From CAZFLM01 sp964519955 (GTDB taxonomy: Bacteria; Armatimonadota; Chthonomonadetes; Chthonomonadales; CAJBBX01), in the NCBI GenBank assembly GCA_964519955.1, contig CAZFLM010000006.1:79245-143244 (forward strand): a stretch of DNA of 64,000 nucleotides, written 5' to 3'. The translations under genes and the position numbers were made by a program. Shown here in pieces: positions 21,739 through 29,631 of the stretch. Each line of letters starts with the position of its first letter. Positions within the stretch are counted from its first letter, which is position 1. Below the pieces are notes generated by a model. That model was given only the letters and a program-made list of their open reading frames with translations. It was not told the origin of the DNA and ran no database searches.

Positions 21739-21806
21739 GTCCGGTATCCTCTCGCGTGGTCAGGTTTCCGGCCTACGTGTGCGCCCTGATCCGGTCTGTC
21801 CGTGGA

Positions 21807-21824
21807 CCCCTGCCGTGGCAGGGG
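21807..21824 (-). terminator. Hairpin after the DprE1-like gene
   Basis: CCCCTGC/GCAGGGG inverted repeat with a four-base loop in the 140-base spacer between the DprE1-like stop and the E1 start. It is a plausible terminator of the redox pair, with no U-tract. Confidence 0.4.
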
Positions 21825-21879
21825 ACGCAGCGGCTTCGACAATCTCTCACGAGAAGACCAGGCTACAAGGGGCGGATGG

Positions 21880-23358
21880 TCAAGGCCCGGCGCTCCGGAA
21901 GATGCGCCGGTACAGGTCGGTCTGAAGGATCTCGTCGGGGTCGCACTCCTGCTTGAGTGCAAGGAACCGCGCGACGCGATCCTCTTTCAGGTAGTCGGAC
22001 AGCCGCGATGGGTGCAGCGTGCTGTCCTTCGCAAAGTAGAAACGGCCGCCGGCCTTCGTCACGACGGCGTCCATGTCGGCGGCGAGCTGCCACAGGCGCC
22101 GGCGGTTGCCCTCGGTCACCTTGAAGTCCAGCGCCAGCGAGTAGCCGTCCACGGCGTGGGTCATCCAGAAGTCGTCCGGCCGGTGCCGCTTGAAGACGCC
22201 CAGGTACGAGATCAGCCCGTGCTTGTGCTGCAGCTCGATCTCGGCGCGGAACACCTCCAGCGCCTTCTCCTTCGGCACGAAGCTCTGGTACTGGATCAGT
22301 CCGCCCTTGCCGTACGCGCGCTTCCAGTTCGGCACGTAGTCCAGCAGGAACGCGAACGCGGCGTGCGACTGCACGTACGACTTGCGCTCGATGTGCGAGC
22401 CCGCCCAGAACTTGGCCGCGTTCGTCGCGCGCATCCCGAGGTCGTTGGCGAACAGGCTCAGTGGGATCCACACCATCGACTTCGGCACGATGCCCATGAT
22501 GGTGTCCGGCAGTTCCTGGTTCACCACGCGGAGCGTCTGCGCCGGACTCGGGTCCTCGCCTTCGTGCAGGTAGTTGGCCTGGTGGATCAGCGAGCGCCCC
22601 AGCTTCCTGCCTGTCGGGAAGCAGTCGATCCACGCCACAAGGTAGTCCGAACGCGGGAGCCGCTCCTCGAACGCGGCGAAGAGGGCCTCCAGGTTCGGCA
22701 CGGCCTCGGGCTCCACGCGCAGAAGGCCGGAGTGCACCTTCTTCAGCTTCAGCGTCAGGCTGGTGAAGCAGCCGAGCATGCCGAACCCGCCGATCGCGGC
22801 GTGGAACAGGTCGGCGTTCTCCTCGCGGCTGCAGCGGCGGATCTCCCCGCTCGGCAGCATCAGGTCGAACTCAAGGACGTGGTCGCCCGTGGGGCCGGCG
22901 CGGAAGTTGTTCTTCCCGTGCACGTTCATGCCCGCGCACCCGCCGACCGACGTCTTCATGGTCCCGGACACAACCGCGGGCCAGTAGCCGTCCTCGATGG
23001 TGTACTGCCAGAGCTGCTCGAGGGTGACGCCCGGCTCGACGCGGATGATGCCGGTCTCGGGGTTCCAGTCGAGGATGCGGCGCATCCGCGTCAGGTCGAG
23101 GACGATGTTCTCGGAGCGGTAGGCCGCGTCGCCGTAGCTGCGGCCCGCGCCGCGCAGCGCTACCTGCAGCCGGGCGCGGCGGGCGAGGTCGAACACATCG
23201 CGGAGGCCCTGTACGGTGGTGGGGCGATAGACGTAGCACATGCCGCTGCTGGACATGCCCCACGCCCAGACGCGCTCAAGCCGGTCCGCCGGCATGAGCG
23301 CGGCTCGTTCGGCAGGGTCCGCTGAAGTCGGCTCCACGATCGCTTGGGGGGCGGTCAT
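21880..23358 (-). CDS. DprE1-like FAD-dependent oxidoreductase
   Basis: Encodes 492 residues from the ATG at 23358, with GGAGG eight bases upstream and a four-base overlap (ATGA) with the upstream SDR gene. An N-terminal FAD-binding (VAO/PCMH) domain has RPTTVQGLRDVFDLA, LRGAGRSYGDAA, GGCAGMNVHGKNN and a GGFGMLG motif; an ALO-type substrate domain follows. The HGKN block and the partnership with an SDR match DprE1, which oxidises the C2 of decaprenyl-phospho-ribose to the keto form during epimerisation to arabinose. A related polyprenyl-sugar epimerisation is the likely role, but the substrate is unproven. Confidence 0.8.
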   Translation of the reverse strand: MTAPQAIVEPTSADPAERAALMPADRLERVWAWGMSSSGMCYVYRPTTVQGLRDVFDLARRARLQVALRGAGRSYGDAAYRSENIVLDLTRMRRILDWNPETGIIRVEPGVTLEQLWQYTIEDGYWPAVVSGTMKTSVGGCAGMNVHGKNNFRAGPTGDHVLEFDLMLPSGEIRRCSREENADLFHAAIGGFGMLGCFTSLTLKLKKVHSGLLRVEPEAVPNLEALFAAFEERLPRSDYLVAWIDCFPTGRKLGRSLIHQANYLHEGEDPSPAQTLRVVNQELPDTIMGIVPKSMVWIPLSLFANDLGMRATNAAKFWAGSHIERKSYVQSHAAFAFLLDYVPNWKRAYGKGGLIQYQSFVPKEKALEVFRAEIELQHKHGLISYLGVFKRHRPDDFWMTHAVDGYSLALDFKVTEGNRRRLWQLAADMDAVVTKAGGRFYFAKDSTLHPSRLSDYLKEDRVARFLALKQECDPDEILQTDLYRRIFRSAGP

Positions 23359-24104
23359 ACGGGGAGCCTCCTGAATACCCCGAAGGGCATCGAGCGCAGG
23401 ATCGCCATGATGAGCCGCCAGGCGCCGGGCACGTAGGCGATGCGCTTGCGCTTGCGGGCGGCCTTGATGATCTGCGCGGCGGCAACGTCTGCAGGGATCA
23501 TCAGGGGCATCTTCAGGCCCTTCGTGAGCGGTGTGTCGACGGGGCCGGGCTTGACCGTGACGACCGCCACGCCCGACTTCTTCAGCCGAATCAGGAGGCT
23601 CTCCAGGTAGGTGTTCAGGAACGCCTTGGATGCGGCATAGACCGGGAAGCCCCGCCGCCCGCGGTCGCCCGCCACGGAGGAGATGCCCACGATCGTGCCT
23701 GCGCGTCCGCGCTCGAACCGTTGGGCTGCTTCGTTCAGCCACGCCACCGCGCCCAGGTCGTTCACCAGGACCGTGCTCACGTCCACATCGGTCGGGTACT
23801 CGTCCGGCGCGAGGCGGGGCATGGTGCCGGCGGCGTACACGATGACGTCGAGGCCGCCGAGTTCGCGGCAGATGGTCTGGAAGAGGGCGGGGACGGCTGC
23901 GAAATCTGTCACATCGTGGGGGTACACCAGAGCGATAGGGGAGGAGGCGGAGGCGTTGATCTCATGAGCGATGCGGCTCAGCTCATCGGCCCGGCGTGCC
24001 ACCAGCGCGGTACGTACTCCCGCTGCGGCCAACTGCCGGGCGACGGCTTCGCCCATGCCCGAGGACGCTCCCACCACGATCGCATGCTGCCAGGGCTTCG
24101 CCAT
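23355..24104 (-). CDS. DprE2-like short-chain dehydrogenase
   Basis: Encodes 249 residues. Rossmann motif VVGASSGMGEAVA at residues 9-21, NAG-equivalent YAAGTMPR, catalytic Ser in ISSVAGDRG and YxxxK as YAASKAF. The C-terminus (KRIAYVPGAWRLIMAILRSM) resembles membrane-associated SDRs such as DprE2, which reduces the 2-keto polyprenyl-phospho-sugar with NADPH or NADH. It is upstream of and translationally coupled to the DprE1-like gene. The ATG at 24104 is the first start compatible with the fold; the longer reading from 24260 adds a Pro/Arg-rich tail without support. Divergent from hisG. Confidence 0.82.
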   Translation of the reverse strand: MAKPWQHAIVVGASSGMGEAVARQLAAAGVRTALVARRADELSRIAHEINASASSPIALVYPHDVTDFAAVPALFQTICRELGGLDVIVYAAGTMPRLAPDEYPTDVDVSTVLVNDLGAVAWLNEAAQRFERGRAGTIVGISSVAGDRGRRGFPVYAASKAFLNTYLESLLIRLKKSGVAVVTVKPGPVDTPLTKGLKMPLMIPADVAAAQIIKAARKRKRIAYVPGAWRLIMAILRSMPFGVFRRLPV

Positions 24105-24239
24105 ATGACCTCTCGCCCGCCATCGTCGCGGGCCCGTTTCTTGCGCGGCACGATCATTTTGGCACATCCGGCCCCCATTTCTCAAGCGCGGGCGAGCGGG
24201 CGGTACGGAGGCGCGCGGTGGCGGCGCCCGCTTTGGGTC

Positions 24240-24245
24240 TATAAT
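24240..24245 (+). promoter_or_regulatory. Possible -10 element upstream of hisG
   Basis: A consensus TATAAT in the hisG/SDR divergent spacer, about 122 bases before the hisG start. No convincing -35 lies 16-18 bases upstream, so this is tentative. Confidence 0.35.
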
Positions 24246-24367
24246 GATGCCGACAAGCATCTGGGTGCGCGCCGGCTTCGAGACCGGCTTCCGACAGCAC
24301 GACCAGGCCCAAACCCCGGGGAGCGGTCTTCGTCTTGAAGGCGCTCTGGCCCGAGAAGGTGTTAAGC

Positions 24368-25240
24368 GTGAAGCTCAAGATCGGCATTCCCAAGGGCAGC
24401 CTCCAGGAGGCGACCTTCACCCTCTTTCGCAAGGCAGGCTTCGAGTTCCGCATGAGCAGCGGGCGCTCGTACCATCCGACTGTCGACGACCCCGAGTTGG
24501 AGCCGCTGCTCCTCCGCCCCCAGGAGATCCCCCGCTACGTCGAGCAGGGCATTCTGGACGCGGGCCTCACCGGCAAGGACTGGATCGAGGACAACGAGGC
24601 CGACGTGGTCGAGGTCGCCGACTTCACCTACTCGAAGGCCACGCTCAACCCCATCCGCGTCGTCCTCGCCGTGCCCAATGACGCCCCGGTGACCTCCGCC
24701 AAGGACCTCGCCGGCAAGCGCATCGCCACCGAGTACGTGCGCCTGACCGAGCGCTACCTGCGCGGCCACGGCGTCGAGGCTCAGGTGGAGTTCTCGTGGG
24801 GCGCCTGCGAGGTCAAGGTGCCCGACCTGGTCGACGCCATCGTCGTCAACACGGAGACCGGCAGCTCCCTGCGCGCCCACAACCTGCGCATCGTCGACAC
24901 GCTGCTCACGTCGACGACCCGCCTGATCGCGAACCACGCGGCCTACGGCGACCCGGAGAAGCGCGCCAAGATGGAGAACATGATGATGCTTCTCCGCGGC
25001 GCCCTCAATGCCGAGGTCCTCGTCGGCCTCAAGATGAACGTCGCCAGAGCGCACCTCGACACGGTGTCCGGCATCCTCCCGGCGCTCAAGCAGCCCACCG
25101 TCTCGCCGCTCGCAGACCCCGAGTGGGTAGCCATCGAGATCATCATCGAGGAGAAGCAGGTGCGCGACCTCGTGCCCCAGCTCAAGCGCGCCGGCGCCGA
25201 GGGCATCGTCGAGTACCCGCTCAACAAGGTCGTCTACTAG
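24368..25240 (+). CDS. hisG: ATP phosphoribosyltransferase (long form)
   Basis: Encodes 290 residues from a GTG at 24368 (AGAAGG eight bases upstream; VKLKIGIPKGSL). HisG joins ATP and PRPP in the first step of histidine synthesis. Core motifs are IPKGSLQEAT, DAGLTGKDWIEDN, KRIATEYVRLTERYL and DAIVVNTETGSSLRAHNL. A C-terminal ACT-like regulatory domain (about residues 215-290, VLVGLKMNVARAHLD to GIVEYPLNKVVY) marks the long, HisZ-independent, histidine-inhibited type. No other his gene is adjacent. A TTG at 24335 is a less likely start. Confidence 0.93.
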   Translation: MKLKIGIPKGSLQEATFTLFRKAGFEFRMSSGRSYHPTVDDPELEPLLLRPQEIPRYVEQGILDAGLTGKDWIEDNEADVVEVADFTYSKATLNPIRVVLAVPNDAPVTSAKDLAGKRIATEYVRLTERYLRGHGVEAQVEFSWGACEVKVPDLVDAIVVNTETGSSLRAHNLRIVDTLLTSTTRLIANHAAYGDPEKRAKMENMMMLLRGALNAEVLVGLKMNVARAHLDTVSGILPALKQPTVSPLADPEWVAIEIIIEEKQVRDLVPQLKRAGAEGIVEYPLNKVVY

Positions 25241-25257
25241 GCTCGCAGCGCACCAAC

Positions 25258-25461
25258 CCGTAGGGCGGGGCCTCCGTGCCCCGCCGGGCCTTTGTCCTTC
25301 TGACACGCCTGCGGACCGCCGCCGCCCTCGGCGGCAGACGCACAGCGCAGGGGTGGGTACGGGCGTCCCTGCCGGTCCAGTACAGCGCACCGGCCGATAG
25401 CCGTTCGCAACGTACAGCGCCGTGGTGGGGACGGGCGTCCCTGCCCGTCCAGCAGCACTGA
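25258..25461. repeat. Cluster of GC-rich palindromic repeats between hisG and ruvA
   Basis: Three modules: AGGGCGGGGCCTCCGTGCCC, GGGTACGGGCGTCCCTGCCG and GGGGACGGGCGTCCCTGCCC, the last repeated elsewhere (32936, 33013, 61441). The spacer has no gene. Confidence 0.8.
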
Positions 25462-25479
25462 CATCGGGAGCAACACGCC

Positions 25480-26097
25480 TTGATCGCCCATCTCAGCGGA
25501 ACGGTCGCGCGCAAGGACCAGGGCTGCATCATCGTCGACGTGCACGGCGTGGGCTACCGCGTCAACGTGCCGCAGGCTGCGCTGATCGACCTGCCGGCCG
25601 AGGGCGAGTCCGTCTCGCTGCACACCATCATGGCCGTGCGCGAGGACGACATCAGCCTCTACGGCTTCGCCACGCTGCTCGAGCTGGAGGTCTTCCAGCA
25701 AGCCATGAGCGTCACAGGCGTCGGCCCGAAGGTGGCGCTGGCCCTGCTTGGGGCGCTGCGGGCCGAGGAGTTCGCCCGGGCGGTGGCATCGAACGACGTG
25801 CGCGCCCTCACTCGCACTCCCGGTGTGGGCCAGAAGCTGGCGCAGCGCATCGTGCTGGAGTTGGGCGAGAAGATGGCGCAGCTCACGTTTGAGCATCGCG
25901 TCGACGCTGCGGCCCAGGCGGGTGGGGGACGCGCCGACGTGTTCGAGGACGTCGTGGGCGCCCTCGTGAACTGGGGCTATAGCCGTGCCGACGCCCGCCG
26001 AGCCGCCGAGCGAGCCGCAGCCAACTCGCCCGACACCGCCGACGTGGCCACCATCGTCCGCAGCGCCCTCCAGCTCCTGTCCGGCGACCGCCGCTAG
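25480..26097 (+). CDS. ruvA: Holliday junction branch migration protein RuvA
   Basis: Encodes 205 residues from a TTG at 25480 preceded by GGGAG. RuvA binds four-way junctions as a tetramer and loads RuvB. Visible parts: the OB-fold domain MIAHLSGTVARKDQGCIIVD, the HREDDISLYGF-like VREDDISLYGFA, two helix-hairpin-helix motifs (SVTGVGPKVALALL and RTPGVGQKLAQRIVLEL), a variable linker and the RuvB-binding domain (EDVVGALVNWGYSRADARRA). ruvB and ruvC are absent here. Its TAG stop is the start of a tandem repeat array. Confidence 0.95.
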   Translation: MIAHLSGTVARKDQGCIIVDVHGVGYRVNVPQAALIDLPAEGESVSLHTIMAVREDDISLYGFATLLELEVFQQAMSVTGVGPKVALALLGALRAEEFARAVASNDVRALTRTPGVGQKLAQRIVLELGEKMAQLTFEHRVDAAAQAGGGRADVFEDVVGALVNWGYSRADARRAAERAAANSPDTADVATIVRSALQLLSGDRR

Positions 26098-26275
26098 CCT
26101 GGATCATGCACGAGTGCAGTGGTGGGATGGGCGTCCCTGCCCGTCCAGCAGGCGGCAGTGGGGGGATGGGCGTCCCTGCCCGTCCGGCAGGAAGCAGCGG
26201 CGGGATGGGCGTCCCTGCCTGTCCAGCAGGCGGCAGTGGTGGGATGGGCGTCCCTGCCCGTCCCGTACAGCCTAC
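26094..26275. repeat. Four-unit tandem array of the dispersed repeat, starting at the ruvA stop
   Basis: The first 39 bases from CTAG (26094) match 14925-14963. Four units of about 39-40 bases follow, each with GGGATGGGCGTCCCTGCC then CGTCC and a GCAGGCGGCAG linker, differing at few positions. It fills the spacer between ruvA and the next gene. Confidence 0.85.
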
Positions 26276-26389
26276 TGGGAGGGTTGCGCTCCGTCGCAAC
26301 CGCCTGCGCCTCTGCGCACCTTGACCCGATAATGGATGAGCCAGGACGCGCCGCCCCCCGGCAGCCGCGTCGCACGAGGAGGGACCGAT

Positions 26390-26962
26390 ATGCTCGTCAG
26401 GTCCAGCAGGCACCAGCAACTGCTTCGCCAGGACGACACCTCTCTGATGGTGATCGACATGCAGGAGCCCTTCCTGCGCAACATCTGGGAGCGCGATCGC
26501 GTCGTGCACAACGTTGGCGTGCTGATCCGCGCCGCGAAAGTGCTGCGCATCCCCATCATCCCGGCGCTGCAGTACGAGGAGCGCATGGGCGGCCTCGTCG
26601 ACGAGATCGCCCGCTTGGTGCCGAGCGACTGCGTCCCGTTCGACCGCCTCAGCTTCAGTTGCATGGGCGACGACGCCATCGCCTCCGAGGTGCAGCGCTC
26701 CGGCAGGAAGCAGGTGCTGCTCTGCGGCGTCGAGTCGCACATCTGCCTGAACCAGACCTCCCACGACCTCATCGCCCAGGGCTTCCAGGCGCACGTGGCG
26801 GCCGACGCCGTGTCCTCGCGCACCGAGCTGAACTGGCAGATAGGCCTGCGCCGCGTGGAGCACGCGGGCGCCCACATCTCCTCCGTCGAGATGGCCCTGT
26901 TCGAGCTGATGGTCGAGGGCGGCACCCCGGAGTTCCGCGAGATACTGGCCATGGTGAAGTAG
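26390..26962 (+). CDS. Isochorismatase-fold (cysteine hydrolase) protein
   Basis: Encodes 190 residues. The ATG at 26390 follows GAGGAGGGA. The fold's catalytic Asp is Asp23 (LMVIDMQ) and nucleophile Cys119 (LLCGVESHICLNQT); AADAVSSRTELNWQ and ISSVEMALFEL also match the ISOC1/YcaC branch. The catalytic Lys expected in KxxFSM is Arg86 here (FDRLSFSCM). Family members hydrolyse diverse amides or ethers; the substrate is unknown and the Lys-to-Arg change might alter chemistry. A perfect hairpin follows downstream. No functional link to ruvA is evident. Confidence 0.85.
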   Translation: MLVRSSRHQQLLRQDDTSLMVIDMQEPFLRNIWERDRVVHNVGVLIRAAKVLRIPIIPALQYEERMGGLVDEIARLVPSDCVPFDRLSFSCMGDDAIASEVQRSGRKQVLLCGVESHICLNQTSHDLIAQGFQAHVAADAVSSRTELNWQIGLRRVEHAGAHISSVEMALFELMVEGGTPEFREILAMVK

Positions 26963-27005
26963 CGGGCTGTTCGATCGCCCCAGGACGCCTGCGTACCCCC
27001 TTGAT

Positions 27006-27035
27006 CGATCCCGGCGGATGGCTTCGCCGGGATCG
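27006..27035 (+). terminator. Hairpin terminator after the isochorismatase-fold gene
   Basis: CGATCCCGGCG (27006-27016) pairs perfectly with CGCCGGGATCG (27025-27035) around an eight-base loop, followed by ACTAACAATAT, not a true U-tract. The spacer to about 27227 holds no other gene I can support. Confidence 0.6.
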
Positions 27036-27227
27036 ACTAACAATATCCCCTAATCATTCGGTGTTAGGATGAGTTGCCGATGCGCGTAAGTGCTGTCTGT
27101 ACAGGTGCAGCAACGAAGCCTGCCGACCTGCAGCCCCGTCTGCCTCGCGGTAGTAGGAGATGCGGTGGGCGCTCAGCCTCACCCGGGGTATGTTGCAGAT
27201 CTTTCCCAGAGCGAGGAACTGCCGACC

Positions 27228-28205
27228 GTGCACACGAGCCCACATGACCGTCAGCCGCTTCACGCCGCCCTCAGCACGGACACGTTGATCCCGGGCTTGC
27301 CGGATCCGATCGTAGTGGTGGGAATGCACCGGTCGGGCACCAGCGTCGTCGCGGGCATGCTCATCGATCTAGGCGTGTTCGTCGACGTCGCCATGCCCCC
27401 GCCAACCGACGGCCGCGCCGTGGCGATGCCCACCCCCGAGCAGCGCCGCGACGGCTACGCCGAGTCCGTGGCGCTCCGCCTGCTGAACGAGAAGCTGCTC
27501 TCCACGGCCGATGCCCTCTGGGACTACCCTGAGCCGTACCTTGCCCAGCTCGACGCGCCCGCGTTCCGGCAGAAGTGCCTCGGCGTCCTGCAGCGCAACC
27601 TGGGCGACGGGCTCTGGCGCGGCCACTTCGGCGAGGCGGGGCCGACCCCTGGCGCGCCCTGGGGCTGGAAGGACCCGCGCACGAGCCTCACGCTTCCGCT
27701 GTGGCTGCAGGTAGCTCCGAACGCCCGCATCATCCATGTCGTCCGCAACCCGGACAGCGTGTCGCGCAGCCTGCTCGTCCGCGCCAAGGCCTGGGCCGAG
27801 CGCCCCGCCCCGCCGCCGCGCCTCTCCGACCGCCTGCGCCGCGTGGCCTCCGACCCCGGGGGCGTGGCGAAGCGCGTGGCCTCCCGCGCTGGTCTGCTCC
27901 CGCCAACAGCCCCGGTGCCGCCGCCGATGGACGACGCCCGCGCCCGCGTGCTGTGGGATGTCTATGTCCGCCAGTGCCGCGAGTGGGGCCCGAAGTTCGG
28001 CTCCTACGTCGAGCTGCCCTTCGAGCAGGTCATCGAGGACCCGGCCGCCACCGCCCGCCTCCTCTCGGACTTCGGCGACCTCCTGCCCTCGCCGGCCCAA
28101 CTCGCCAACGCCGCCGCCTTCGTCGAGCGCGGCGGCAAGCCCGCCGCAACCTCCGCGCCGCCTCCCGCTCGCGTGCCTGCCGCCAGCCGCGGCGGGGACG
28201 GGTAG
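27228..28205 (+). CDS. Sulfotransferase-family protein
   Basis: About 325 residues from a GTG at 27228, chosen because GCGAGGAA sits ten bases upstream; the frame is open to 27090 without a convincing start. The 5'-phosphosulfate-binding loop is VVVGMHRSGTSVVAGML (near residues 30-46) and the 3'-phosphate block is IIHVVRNPDSVSRSLLVRA. GWKDPRTSLTLPLW lies between. Such enzymes transfer sulfate from PAPS to sugars, peptides or lipids; the acceptor is unknown. The C-terminus is Pro/Ala-rich. It precedes the ATPase-PIN operon but that has its own promoter. Confidence 0.8.
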   Translation: MHTSPHDRQPLHAALSTDTLIPGLPDPIVVVGMHRSGTSVVAGMLIDLGVFVDVAMPPPTDGRAVAMPTPEQRRDGYAESVALRLLNEKLLSTADALWDYPEPYLAQLDAPAFRQKCLGVLQRNLGDGLWRGHFGEAGPTPGAPWGWKDPRTSLTLPLWLQVAPNARIIHVVRNPDSVSRSLLVRAKAWAERPAPPPRLSDRLRRVASDPGGVAKRVASRAGLLPPTAPVPPPMDDARARVLWDVYVRQCREWGPKFGSYVELPFEQVIEDPAATARLLSDFGDLLPSPAQLANAAAFVERGGKPAATSAPPPARVPAASRGGDG

Positions 28206-28219
28206 GGGGCGCTGGCCGC

Positions 28220-28248
28220 TTGACGGCTGTAGCGACCCCGTATATACT
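28220..28248 (+). promoter_or_regulatory. Strong sigma70-type promoter of the ATPase-PIN operon
   Basis: TTGACG (28220-28225), exactly 17 bases, then TATACT (28243-28248). The start site would fall near 28255, giving a leader of about 65 bases before the ATG at 28321. Confidence 0.8.
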
Positions 28249-28320
28249 GATCCGCGCCGGTGCGTGCACCCGGCGCGGTCCGCGTTGCGGCCCATCGTGC
28301 GGTCGGGAGCGAGGCGAGAG

Positions 28321-29631
28321 ATGACCGAAGTGGCGACAACCGAAGAGAAGGCAACCGCCCCGGAGACCCCGGTCGGCATCTCGCGCATCGAGGTCGAGGG
28401 CTTCAAGTCGATCCGCGACCGGACCGCCATCGAGATACGCCCCCTCACGATCCTGGCAGGCGCCAACAGCTCCGGCAAGTCCAGCATCATGCAGCCGCTC
28501 CTGCTGCTGAAGCAGACCCTGGAGGCCCCGTACGACCCTGGACCGCTGCTGCTGAACGGTCCGAACGTGAAGTTCTCGTCTGTTGACCAGTGTCTCTTTG
28601 GGGTTGCTAGGAAGACCGTCGTTCGCCGGGTTCCGTGGTTCAGCGTTCTCATCGGCACGTCGGATGGCAGGGCTACCGGGAGCAGAATTGGCCGCAGAGC
28701 CGATGATGGCCCCGTTGACGTGTTGGCGTCTTTGGTCGCTGAGGACGGTGCATCCGTCTGGCTCGATCGCGTGGACCTGCTAGAGGGGGCCGGCGAGGGC
28801 CTCGAGGTGATCTGCACGAGGGGGTTCCTATTCGTGGTTCCTGTACCCGGAGACGCCGGCCTCTCACAAACCCGCATGCTGCTGAGCTTGCTCGTACCAA
28901 CCGGCATCCGCAAGGACATCGCCTCGGTGATCCATCTGCCGGGACTGCGTGGCAATCCGGAGCGCAACTACGGCCTCTCGGCAGTTGGCGACACGTTCCC
29001 CGGCGTGTTCTCTGATTACGTGGCTTCTGTGCTGGCGGGCTGGCAGGCTTCGAACTCCGACGAACATCTCTGGGCTCTGAGTGATGTCATGCAGCGCCTG
29101 GGGCTCACGTGGGCGGTTCGGTCGAGGCGCATCGACGACACGCGGACCGAGCTGCGTGTCGGCCGGACGCCGCGCAAGGGGTTCGCCAACCGCGATCTTG
29201 TCAACATCGCTGACGTTGGTCTCGGTGTCTCGCAGGTTCTCCCGGTGGTGGTCGCTCTCCATGCCGCGCAGCCCGGCCAACTCGTCTACATCGAGCAGCC
29301 GGAACTCCACCTCCACCCCAAGGCCCAGGTCGCGCTGGCCAGCGTCCTCGCCCGCGCCGCCATGCGCGGCGTGCGCGTCGTCGCGGAGACGCACAGCTCC
29401 CTCCTCATCCTCGGCGTGCAGACGCTGATCGCTGAGGGCGAGCTGTCGCCCGACCTCGTGGCGCTTCACTGGTTCGAACGAGGCGAGGATGGCGCGACTC
29501 GTGTCACCACGGCGGAACTGGACGAGGCCGGCTCCTTCGGCGACTGGCCCGCTGACTTCGACGACGTCTCCCTGAACGCGACGAACCGCTACATCGATGC
29601 AGCAGAGGCGCGCCTTCGGGGAGATCGCTGA
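28321..29631 (+). CDS. AAA15/DUF3696-like ATPase (OLD/SMC-type), partner of a PIN nuclease
   Basis: Encodes 436 residues. The N-terminus ISRIEVEGFKSIRDRTAIEIRP leads to Walker A GANSSGKSS (residues 47-55). The C-terminal half has Walker B YIEQPELHLHP (residues 323-333) and an ETHSS sensor/H-loop region (356-360), the architecture of AAA15/AAA21 ATPases such as OLD, RloA and the ATPases of Septu, Gabija and PARIS. The middle (about residues 85-310) matches no motif I know and uses visibly more A/T-rich codons (TTT, GTT, AGG, GCT) than the flanks. Its TGA overlaps the next gene's ATG (TGATG). Role unknown; a sensor or regulator of the downstream nuclease is likely. Confidence 0.85.
   Translation: MTEVATTEEKATAPETPVGISRIEVEGFKSIRDRTAIEIRPLTILAGANSSGKSSIMQPLLLLKQTLEAPYDPGPLLLNGPNVKFSSVDQCLFGVARKTVVRRVPWFSVLIGTSDGRATGSRIGRRADDGPVDVLASLVAEDGASVWLDRVDLLEGAGEGLEVICTRGFLFVVPVPGDAGLSQTRMLLSLLVPTGIRKDIASVIHLPGLRGNPERNYGLSAVGDTFPGVFSDYVASVLAGWQASNSDEHLWALSDVMQRLGLTWAVRSRRIDDTRTELRVGRTPRKGFANRDLVNIADVGLGVSQVLPVVVALHAAQPGQLVYIEQPELHLHPKAQVALASVLARAAMRGVRVVAETHSSLLILGVQTLIAEGELSPDLVALHWFERGEDGATRVTTAELDEAGSFGDWPADFDDVSLNATNRYIDAAEARLRGDR

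Noticed and set aside
26100..26275. Possible CRISPR array
   Set aside because: The units of about 40 bases are tandem and nearly identical throughout; there are no unique spacers and no cas genes.
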